In this document: piece after piece, positions 39,322-49,019 of the stretch
How positions within the stretch are numbered: position 1 is the stretch's first letter
Layout: each line of letters begins with the position of its first letter
Assembly: GCF_947507565.1 (NCBI RefSeq)
Contig: NC_089177.1
Coordinates: 1-64,000, forward strand
Origin: Oscarella lobularis
Taxonomy: Eukaryota > Porifera > Homoscleromorpha > Homosclerophorida > Oscarellidae
Reading direction: 5' to 3'
DNA length: 64,000 bases
Made by a program: the position numbers and the translations under genes
The notes under the pieces: generated by a model
The model's database searches: none
What the model saw: the letters and a program-made list of their open reading frames with translations, nothing else
What the model was told of the DNA's origin: nothing

Positions 39322-40212
39322 TTAGATTTCATCTGTTTTCAGAAGCGTCAAGACAATTTTCTGTCGCGCTCGAGTCAATTCCTTATGGACGATGTCTTCT
39401 CGCTATAGACCGTTTAATTGTGAAGAACGGTGACAACTGCGTTCTTCTTCTCTTTACAAGTGCAACTGACGGCTGCATTTCTCTATGGAATTGCACTTGC
39501 CTACTTGGAGGAAGAGGAGGAGGAGGAGGAGGAGATGACGACGAACCGCCACAACGAAAGCAGCCTACCATCTTACACAGGTTTTCGGCTCACCAATCAG
39601 GAGTTAACGATTTTGCTGTTCAATATCGAAAAAGTAGTACAGTCAGTAAATAATTGATCAATAAATTAATCTTAGGGATGATAGATAGTGATGATTATTT
39701 GCTGGTGAGTGGTGGAGATGACAACGCTCTTTATGCAGCGACGTTTCGTCTCAATTTATCATCACCATTGGCAATTCTTCCTACTGACCAATGTTTGGAA
39801 ACGAATGCTCACATTTCTTCCATAACTGGTACCCGGGTGGTTTTTTTAGAAGGAGACAATTGCTATTACTGCTGTATTTCTTTTTGAGGTGTGGCCTTTG
39901 GCGGAAGTGGACTTGTTTTCTCGACATCTGCTGACCAGAGAATTAAAAAATGGCGAGTGGAGAGGTGTGAATGGAAATTGGAAAAAGAAATCGTTACAAG
40001 TATCGCTGACATATCTAGCCTCATCACGTGGTATTTAATCTGATAATAATTATTAATTAATGAAATGAATGTTTCACACACATAGGAAAGCCAATGCTGG
40101 AAACATTGTAGCTGTCTGTGGAATTGGCATGGAAATAGTTAGAGAAGAAAACGAAGAAAAGACGGCTGATGATTCCATGCAGTCTGCACAAACTTGTACA
40201 GGCGTTTTGTGA
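35325..40212 (+). CDS. WDR6: WDR6: WD-repeat partner of tRNA 2'-O-methyltransferase
   Basis: Spliced product of 1109 residues (human about 1121). In the known family WDR6 partners FTSJ1 to methylate the wobble position of tRNA. Exons: 35325-35382, 35429-35527, 35581-35659, 35796-35859, 35916-36016, 36074-36197, 36273-36385, 36462-36636, 36723-36770, 36829-36945, 37035-37096, 37164-37348, 37407-37490, 37546-37829, 37894-38058, 38116-38220, 38292-38381, 38433-38534, 38601-38661, 38732-38788, 38836-39250, 39326-39645, 39676-39828, 39889-40030, 40086-40212. All phases close. Diagnostic blocks include SDDRTVRIWDL, GHTARVWDAQFL, GGAHRSWDMS and STSADQRIKKW. Oddities: an Asp/His run near residue 600, Arg and Ala runs in exon 21, a 30-nt intron at 39646-39675, and a GTCTGT donor at 38221. 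It ends 51 bp before the next gene. Confidence 0.93.
35684..35778. repeat. (GAT)n-(ATC)n trinucleotide dyad in WDR6 intron 3
   Basis: A GAT run switches at about 35705 to an ATC run on the same strand, so the tract is its own inverted repeat and could fold into a long hairpin. It fills most of intron 3 of WDR6. Confidence 0.95.
36402..36441. repeat. (ATG)n-(ATC)n dyad in WDR6 intron 7
   Basis: A shorter version of the preceding intronic tract, again switching strand sense at its centre. It lies between the donor at 36386 and the acceptor at 36461. Confidence 0.93.
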
Positions 40213-40263
40213 AAAATGAGAAAACGAAGCACGTGACAGCTAGGCGCAGACTCCCTTGCAAAC

Positions 40264-43200
40264 ATGTCGGCTCTTCCAAGAGGAGGAGGAGTAGAAAGAG
40301 GAGCGCTGTCGTGGATCGCCAAGCGCGAAGCGATCCAGCTCGTTTCTCTGGCGTCTGTTCTTCCAAAAATTGTGCGCTCCGAAGAGAACAAATGGAATCT
40401 TTCAGCAATTGGCGTCGCTGATGCAAAGGGCGACGACGAAAACGACGAAATGCAGTCTCCAAAAGCCGAAGAGTGTTTAGAAGTGCGCACAGTCGTGCAA
40501 ACTGTCTCGGACAACTGCATAATCGAGTGAGGCTGACTTAGGTTCCGCAAGGGGGACTCTCTCTATCTTTATTTCTTTATTTCTTTCTTCAAGACACGCG
40601 CAAATCGTGAACCAAGTGCACAAATATTTTCGCATGTTGGAGTGAGTGACGTCGACGATGACACAGGAAGTAAAAATGAAAAACGTAAATTGTTTCTAAT
40701 TAATTTAGTCGACGACGTTTGCTGTTGAATTTGGGAAATCCACGAACATTTAATAACATGCGTGTGGTAAGAATAAACAATGTTTTAGAAGACAGAAGGA
40801 CACAAGGGTTGCGCTTAGGTTCAAGTGGGCGGAGCTGGAGACGGAAGCGAAGACATTCGCTATTATGAACCCGAAAAAACGGTCATTCTTGCCGGAGAAG
40901 TAAGTGAAGTAGTACACTTAGGAGACAAGTGATGATGATGATCTTTCTTTCTTTCTTCTTTGAGGAATTGGCTTTGTATCGATACGTTCTCATGTGTGCT
41001 CATTATCCGGCTTTGTGCGCTCCATCGCCGCCTTCTCCCACCTATTCTTCACTTCTTCTTCCAACAACCGTCGCCCAAGACGTCTCTCCTCCCACCAATA
41101 GCAGCCTGCCTCCAATCCAGCAACAGGGAGAATATGTTCTTCGACAAGAAGCCTCTTATCTCATACCAATTCCTAATAAACCAATTCGTCCTCCCTTTTG
41201 CATTCCGAGTCCATCGGAGGGTTTGTCGCACGACGTTCCAAAAGCGTTTAGTTCGTCACCGTTGCACGTGGGAACTTTAACACAAGACGATTGCATTGTC
41301 AATACGGACGTCATGAGGGAGTACGTGCGACATTTGTTTCAGCAGAGCACAGTTCAACAATCGAGTCACGAACACGATTTGAGAGAGATGAATCGACGAA
41401 GAATTCCAGCTGAGGTACAGTACTCTATACATGTATACATGTAACCCTAACCTAACATACTATGATGACGTCACGTCTAGTTGCTCGTTCGAGAACTCGT
41501 CACGCAATTGGCTATTATTGAGAGAAATTCACATTCCTACTATAGGCCCAATGCTTTTGTTGTACGTATCCTCTCCTGTGGGTGGGCAGTGATTTAGGGG
41601 GTTACAAATGTTCTGTGTGTTGTAGACAAAGCACGCTTATGACCAATGGCAACAGTGGGAAAAACAAAATATACACGAGTCCATTGCCACATTCTGGTCG
41701 TATACACTGCCCCATCCAGGACATCCAAAACGAAGGCCGGACTATCATGCAGCCTATAAAGTTCTTCTTTCAAAAATAATTAGGTGAGTGAGAAGAGACA
41801 ATAAATATCGTACTATATACTATATGTACGTTTGATATTATTAGTTTTGAGACAAGAGAAAAACGAAGGCATCCTGTTCTAAAAGACGTGGCACCTTCTC
41901 GACCTCTTTCCAACGTTGCTTCGCGTCTTCTACGAGAATTTGGACATCGATATGGAATTGTAAAAATCCCACCTGTTATGAAGTTTAATTAAATGTGAAG
42001 TGGGTTACCGTTAGGGCGAACTTTACCGAAGTCTTGCCTATCTCAATTATTTGGCTCAGTACGTACAGTAGAAGAAACTTTGATTTCTACTACTAATCAT
42101 TTTTAGGCATTTTGAAAATGACGTTTGGTACGTTCGTCATACAACGACAATTCTGAATACGGTGTTGGACTTGCTTCCAACCGATTCAAGCAAAATGATT
42201 ATCACCAATGACGAGGTACTGTACACCAAAAGTACCCCATTGTAATGTCACTCACTCGCTCACTCTCAATCATTTTTTCTCAGCTTGAAACACTTGGCCG
42301 TTCTATTAAACAACTTCACGGAGAAGCGGAGCACTCTTTGACTCGCATCAAACGTCTCTTTCCTGAAAACGATCCTCAGGGAGGCCTCGGTAAAAACACG
42401 CCTACCTTAATTAATTAATTATTTATTTATTTATTTAATGATCTTGCTAGCATCTCTGATTGATCTTCTCGTTGCCGTACTTCGTGCCTATCCTTACGTC
42501 AATAAGGTTCCTCAAAATCTCTCGAATTGCTTACAAAACTATTTAACAGTAAGCAAATGATTGATATACTACTACCGTACTACTATTTTCTACTGTATGT
42601 TGTCATGTGTTAGGACGGCTTTGATAAGAGTTACGAAAGACACAAAACGATAGCTCAAGCAGAAATGAATTTGATGTCTGTAACTCATTCTGTGACGCCA
42701 GCATTGGTTAGAGAGAGGGCCCAGGGGGGAGAGAGAGAGAGAGAGAGAGAGAGGCTCTCATTCCTCTCGCATTTCTAGGTGAACAGCCTTATTTGGTTTG
42801 TTCGTGATGAAGTTGAGACGTATGCAAAATATTTCCAAGAGACGTTCATCGAGTAAATCAATCACACGACACGACACGACACGACACGACATTGCATTGA
42901 TTCACTCTTTGTCTCTAAGATATTTCAACGTCTCTGAATTGGCTGTACTATTTTTCTATAAGGCTTTGGTGAAGGATGTCAATTTAATGCTGAAATCGTC
43001 CGTCGACAAGGTATCCGTCTCCTCGATCAATGAGATTTTTGATTATTCCATCATCACTAGTCTTCGAGAGAACTCGACTACGAAATGATTAGCGTTGCTT
43101 ATCGATTGACCGAATTGGATCGAGATTGGTTGCAGTGGATTCGACTCAAGTAAGTTTTTCTTTTCTTAATTAAGGGTTAGGAAATGTGACGTCATGCCTT

Positions 43201-46200
43201 CAATTAAATAATCTAGTGATCAGGAGTGGCGTCATCAATTTGCCAAACAAGCCGAATTATGGGTCGACATTCTTGGAGATCACGCAGTCAAATTCGTCAT
43301 CAAAGCCGCCGGATCAGACGAAGTAAGTAGAAGACAAGACATATGCCTCTCTTCATTCTTTATCTTTTTCTAGTGGCGAATTTTGCAGCTTCTTCCAAAC
43401 AGCCAACGCCCGGCTCGAAGTGGCCAAACAAATGCCGCCGATCCGTCATCGTTTACTAGTCCTTCTCCTCTGTCATCTCATTCCCTCCCCCGTCCCATTG
43501 CTACACTATCTCCCTCTCATAGATCGGCTTTTACGCTCATTTCATCGTCGGCCTTTCGTTCTCCTTACGGGGGAGAAGGAGGAGAAGGAGGAGGAGGAGG
43601 AGGAGCAACTCATTTGAACAGCAGCAGCAGCAGCAGCAGCAGGCGAGAAGAGTGGCAACAATCAACGAGTAGTAGTATAGACAGCATCAAATCGCGTTTG
43701 ACCCAAAACGATCAAGAGTCCGAGCAGCTCATGGCATCTCTAGAAGACGTTTCTGAAATTGGCCTTGCTGAACGCTTTCTCACTCGTTCTACTACCTCTT
43801 CTCTTCTTTCTGATGACGGCGGAGGCGGCGGAAGTGGCGGAGGCGGCGGCGGCGGCACATCTACTAGTAGCATTCTTACGTTTTCTTCGTCGTCCTGGTC
43901 ACGTCATCAAACTCCCAAATTCAATCGACGCACTCTTACTCCTCAAAAACAAAAAAGTTCCCTTGAAAATCCTATTCCCTCTTCTGTCAAATTTGGCCAT
44001 CAATCAGCTATTCAAACAGTTGCAAGTAGTGGGCCATCATCTCCGCCACCTCCGCCCGTTCGAAATTTGGGAGTTGCAACGGCGACCGATTCTCTTTCTT
44101 GGGCTTCCGAAAGTATGGAAGTAATTACAGAAGGAACGTTTAGTCCTATTCATTGCGAAATGCCGTCAAAATTGCCCTTTTTGCCAATCTCCAATTCCGT
44201 TGTTGACCTTTTAGCTATTCTCTTGAGACTGGCAAAAGCAACCGAACTTTTGACGTCAATCGTATTTCCCGTTCCGGAAGGAAAAGAAAATCCTGGCTCT
44301 TTGCTAGAGAGAATGACATCTGTACGAAATATAATAAATGAATATTTAATTAATTAATTAATTGTGTTTTTAGGCATTTGAAGGAGTTGCGTTATTATAC
44401 GGTGATAACATGCTCTGCTCAGATTTGTGTGGAATTAGTGAAGCAACTGCACTTTCTCTAATGGAAAAAGAGGTACAGTAGGTCAACCCACCCCCACTAC
44501 TTCATTCTTCTATTCTACTGTCTGTCTTTCTATAGCTACTTGAGCGAATGAAGAAGAGTTATTCCGATCAGCTCATCTGGGGCTGTCGACACATGAAACC
44601 GCTCAAACGACGACGTTTTGACTCGCTTCCGGATTGCGAGAAATTGCGCGACTCCAATTCGGCCATATCCGAATTTGAACGAGTCACGTTTGAAGTAAGT
44701 GCTCATCATCGTCATCATCTACATCTAGATAATTAATCTTTTTTTTTTCGAAACAAAAAGATGTGCGTACGAGTGAACAATGTAGCCGCTTTCCTCGGCG
44801 TACTTCCGGCCTTATATGATCACTTAACTCGAATAGCGGCGGCTGGGGCGACTACCTGCGCCGCCGCCGCCGCCGCCACCGGAGTAAAACTTGCGCCAAT
44901 GGTCATCGCAACTCCGCCGCACGACAGTGGATGTCCGACGAGTCCTTCTGCTCCGCCAACGTCGGCACACGATACGACGATTAGTAGCCAGTCGTCTCGT
45001 TCTGCTTCGAGTGTCAGCGTTGTTGAAAATCCAGTATTGAGTCACATTGCCTCTCATCTCGCTCAAATTCAAAAATGTCAAATTCGATTAATGTGTTTCA
45101 GGGTATTTGAAAATAAATAAATAAATACTGAAATACAATTATTAATTTTGTTGTTTAGATGAATCGCTTTTTGAAACCTTGTCTTCACGCCTTGCTCTCC
45201 CTCGACCTGCCAGAACATTTGTATCCTCTCGAGAAGCGGCTCAATCCCACTCTTCAATATCTGACGCGACATTTGTCGGCTCTCGCCGATTGTTTATATC
45301 CCCAATGCTTCACGCCGCTTCTTCAATGTCTCTGGTCAAATCTCGTTCAGGTCCAACACCTGCTCATCCATTGATCACATCACATTCACTTGTATATATA
45401 TTGTATATAGACTTTTCACGAGTTCTCCGACGAAATAGTCGAGTGCAAGGAGGCATCAGGCGTTGGAAAAGCTCAGTTGGCATTGCGAACCATTGCGGTG
45501 AGGAGACTATACATGTATATAATTATTTACCTAGGATCAATGTTTGTCTGTGTCGTTTCTCTTTAGCGTTTTATTGAATTTTTTCATGCCAATGGAACCG
45601 GTCTCGATTTGGACAGTCTTGTTCAAAGCGCTGTAAGAAAAGAAAAAAAAGGAAATGAAAACTATACAATACAGTTATCGTAATTGTTTTTTGTAGAGCT
45701 ACGTCCTTCACGTATTGGAACTTCTCGTTTTACCTTCCAAAACTCTAATCGACATCTACAAACGGATGAAATTGGATTCGTCGTCGTATCAAGATGAAAA
45801 CGAACGACAGCGTTCGACCGAATCGGCAGCGACGACGACGGAACGCCCTCTCTCGCCGTCCTCCCTTGCCGATCTTCGAGAAAATCTTCATAGCCTAAGA
45901 AAATGTTTTACCGGTAAGGAACTCATAGATCAAGTCACTAATATCCAAGGAGATCGAGAGGAAGGCTATGCCACACCTCCCACACCTGACCACCATACGT
46001 CATCATTGTCGTCATCATTGTCGTCATCATTGTCGTCATCATTGTCGTCATCGTTGGAAATTTGTCGGCGTCTCATTGAAAGCAAAATCATTTCTCCTCT
46101 CGACGGATGTGAAGGCCACTTTGTTTCCGATTCAGCTCATTTGTATCGATTTTGTTATCCCTACAATGATTCTTCTCTCGGCGCTCCCTTGTCGCCTTCG

Positions 46201-46344
46201 CGTCGAACCAGAATTGCTACAAGTAGCATCCAGAAAGACGAAGCAGCAATAGGTCAAGAAATTGAAAGCTCTTTGCTATGGAGAATGTTACAGTGTCGAT
46301 CTCGCTACGATCGCGTGGCAAAGTCATTCATCAAAGCCAACTAA
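40264..46344 (+). CDS. UNC13/Munc13-like MUN-domain protein with C-terminal DEP domain
   Basis: Predicted 1534 residues in 25 exons: 40264-40526, 40594-40641, 40709-40766, 40819-40899, 40965-41414, 41481-41561, 41626-41783, 41845-41959, 42015-42058, 42107-42215, 42284-42389, 42451-42548, 42614-42706, 42779-42852, 42920-43010, 43061-43149, 43217-43322, 43374-44321, 44374-44472, 44536-44694, 44761-45102, 45159-45350, 45411-45497, 45567-45632, 45697-46344. Residues about 390-1330 follow the Munc13 MUN order: EFGHRYGIGELYRSLAYL, LFPENDPQGGLASLIDLL, LPISNSVVDLLAILLRLA, then an MHD2-like end (ARFIEFFHANGTGLDLDSL). Residues about 1375-1475 look like a DEP domain (CFTGKELID ... RRLIESKIISP ... LYRFCYP) with a poly-Ser insertion. 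No C1 or C2 domain is visible. MUN proteins open syntaxin and prime or tether vesicles; a DEP domain could replace C2 in membrane binding. Exon 18 adds a low-complexity Ser/Gly loop. Confidence 0.78.
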
Positions 46345-46501
46345 TTCATTTATCTCTATTTTGGTCTGATATAGTAGTGTACCTACCTCTATACACTCAA
46401 TATTTTACTATCCCTCCCTCCCTAAACTCCACGAAATTTGCTTCTCTTATATTCATATGTGTATATAGGCAGAGGCACCCAATTGGCCATCATTATAAAG
46501 G

Positions 46502-48954
46502 TCATTCTGATAAATCTATTTGTCGATATTTCTGCATCCATTCGTCGACCAATTCGGCAACAATATTGGGACACGAACGCTTCTGTCTCGCAATCAACAG
46601 CCCCGATGGAAGAGATCTGTGACAGTGTAGCCACTGTCGTAATAAAAGCTCTTTGTGGCCCCACTGAAAAATAGTAATAATAATAATAATAATAATAACC
46701 AAGTGCGCCTTCTCTTTCTCTACCTCTGACGCGGAAAGGAAGTGAATAGGAAGTAGAGTTCGTTCGTGATCGACTAAAGGAAGCCAATGAACGTGATGAG
46801 TGGATCCTCCTCCCCCTCCTCCTCCGCCTCCGCCTCGATGATTGCACCAATCGTCGCTGCTCACTGCCGCTTCAGCTGCCTCTTCACCCTCTTCTTCGTC
46901 ACCACGTGACTCACCATCCATGCAGACGAGAGCGGAAAAATGACCTCGCGTGTATGCAAGGGCGACGGGACTTTTGAAGCAAAAACTCGATTCCCACAGA
47001 AGAGGCAGGTACACTCCTAAAACACAAAAGAGAAGAATCCAATTAATTGTCTTGACTCTCACACTACCGTACTCAATCAATGACACACCTTCAAATTTAG
47101 CCAAATCGAGGGTTTCCCCTCGAAAACTCTTAACATATTTAACTCCGTATATGATGATTGGACGACGAAGAATGTGCGCCAAGACGAAGACGTGAATTTG
47201 TTCGAGAGCGACGCCGGGAGAACGAGCGTTCTTAACGATCATTTGCCAATCTTGTTGCCACTGATAGTCACTTGCTTCATAATTGAGAGCACTTGCTTGG
47301 CTCTTCTCCCACTCAAGCCAACGCTTATAGAATCTAAAGAGAAAGAGTCAACACGTCATTAATTAATTATTTATTTAATTAATTAATTACCTTGATCCTG
47401 GATCGTCTTTGAGACTGCGATCGAGTGCCTTTCTCAACGCGCCGTCTTGATCCAAAATACCCCACGTCGATTGGAGAAGAGAATCGAGAAGACAATCGCC
47501 CGCCGTACGATTCCATAGAGGATAGAATCTGCTCACTTCACGTGACCAATTGATTACAGGTGGACTCTCTTCAAGAACTGAAAAAAAGAAGAATATTTTC
47601 AAAAAAAAAGGGGGTTCCTCCCTAAGGGATTCATTGACCTTGTTGAACATTTTGATCAATAATGTCGTTTAGCGCGCATTCGTGAGCCTCTTTACTAAGA
47701 CACCTCAGTTCTTGCGCAAAGAGAAAAAATTTCCCACATAACATATACTGTACACACGATTCATTGGCTCCTTATCTTACCACTAGGCAAGGAAAAGAGA
47801 ACGTTTTCCGTCATAAATTGACATTGCCAATCTCCTTTTCTTTGTCGTAGACAATTTGCAGCGTGTTTCCTAGCAACGCATGCTAAATCTGCGTTCACGT
47901 GACATGGCAACCGCTTTAGAGCGTCCTTAGCAACGACGGGACTGAGAAGAAGAGCGAGAATGACGTCACGTTGCAACCTCAATGCAATATGAACTAAACT
48001 ATTTCCAACGTCATTTGACGTCAATCGAGGATTTAATATCAATACGTCATCAGCAGTCAATTGACGAGCAACGTTGCCACCCGATTCAACAAATGGTTCC
48101 ACAGCTTTGACGTCGTTGTCAAGGATACCTTGACACGCATTGAGAAAGAGCCAATCATTGTCTGTTAAACGATTTCGAATTTGTCTAATTTGAAGCCCTG
48201 TCTCTTTCCGTTGTTCATTTGATACTGGAAATTCGTCACCATGACGACGACGATGATGAAGATGATGACGGTGATGATGATGATGATGATGTTGAGAAGG
48301 TGGCGGAAGTGGAGGAGAAGTAGGCTGCCGCATCTCTAAATTGGGACTTAGACGATCAAAGGAGGAAGTTTGACACATTGTGCATCGATTTGATTTCAAC
48401 CAATTTTCGTATGTGCACACGTGACACGTCCACTTTTGATTTGAAGGTGTCGAATGCGGGGGCGGGGGAGGTTCAGGCGACGACGGCGAAACGGCGGCGA
48501 CGGCGGAAGCGGCGGAAGCGACTGCGCCAATTAAAGACAAAGACGAAGACGAAGACAAAGACGATCGTTTCGATGGACGTTGACGAATCGCTCGACACAT
48601 AGTACATCGACTAGCATTGGGCCAATTTTCATACGTACACGAATGACACGTCCATTTCCCGGACGTTGAAGAGGAGGCTAAATAACTCCCTTGTCGAGAC
48701 GACGGACGGGACGACGACGCCGCCGCCGCCGACGCCGCCGCCACCGCCAATGGTGTCGTCATCGTCGTCGTCGATGATAGTGCGAAGGGTCGATGAAGCG
48801 TTTTTAGTTCGTCGTAAATGTTTGGTGTCGTCTCTCCTGCTATCGCCTCGGGAAACAGTGTTCCCTCGCCACCTTCTTTTTCAGATGATCGACTAATCTT
48901 TCGTCGACCGATATTGGTCGATAGACGACGGCTTTCGTCGTCTTTCTTCTCCAT
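46502..48954 (-). CDS. ZRANB1: ZRANB1 (TRABID) OTU deubiquitinase
   Basis: 710 residues (human 708), cleaving K29/K33-linked ubiquitin in the known family. Exons on the minus strand: 48954-47781, 47710-47639, 47577-47391, 47333-47089, 47016-46724, 46663-46502. Two NZF zinc fingers are visible at residues about 101-120 and 175-194 (WTCHSCTYENWPNASRCTMC and its twin), where vertebrate TRABID has three. The ankyrin-like ubiquitin-binding region follows (DWLFLNACQGIL ... VARQLTADDV). The OTU domain has the catalytic Cys at about 444 (NRTAGDCLLDS) and His at about 585 (YTRGHFSALV), with FVLAHILRRPIIIYGVKY between. Exon 1 is rich in Ser, Pro and Ala runs and a His/Asp-codon repeat. I chose the ATG at 48954; the frame stays open upstream only to a GTG. 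Convergent with the preceding gene, stops 157 bp apart. Confidence 0.94.
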
Positions 48955-49019
48955 TTGACACCGACGCGACGACGAACGGGACTGCACGCACTTACGTCAC
49001 GTGGTCTGTGACGTCAATT
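48955..49019. promoter_or_regulatory. Divergent promoter of ZRANB1 and WDR91
   Basis: Only 65 bp separate the two start codons. The interval contains an E-box inside ACGTCACGTGG (48994-49004) and a consensus CRE palindrome TGACGTCA (49009-49016), four bases before the WDR91 ATG. Both transcripts must start within or very near this interval, or use very short leaders. Confidence 0.6.

Noticed and set aside
48955-48987. Upstream extension of ZRANB1 starting at 48987
   Set aside because: The codon is GTG. The first ATG in frame is at 48954 and gives a length matching the family.
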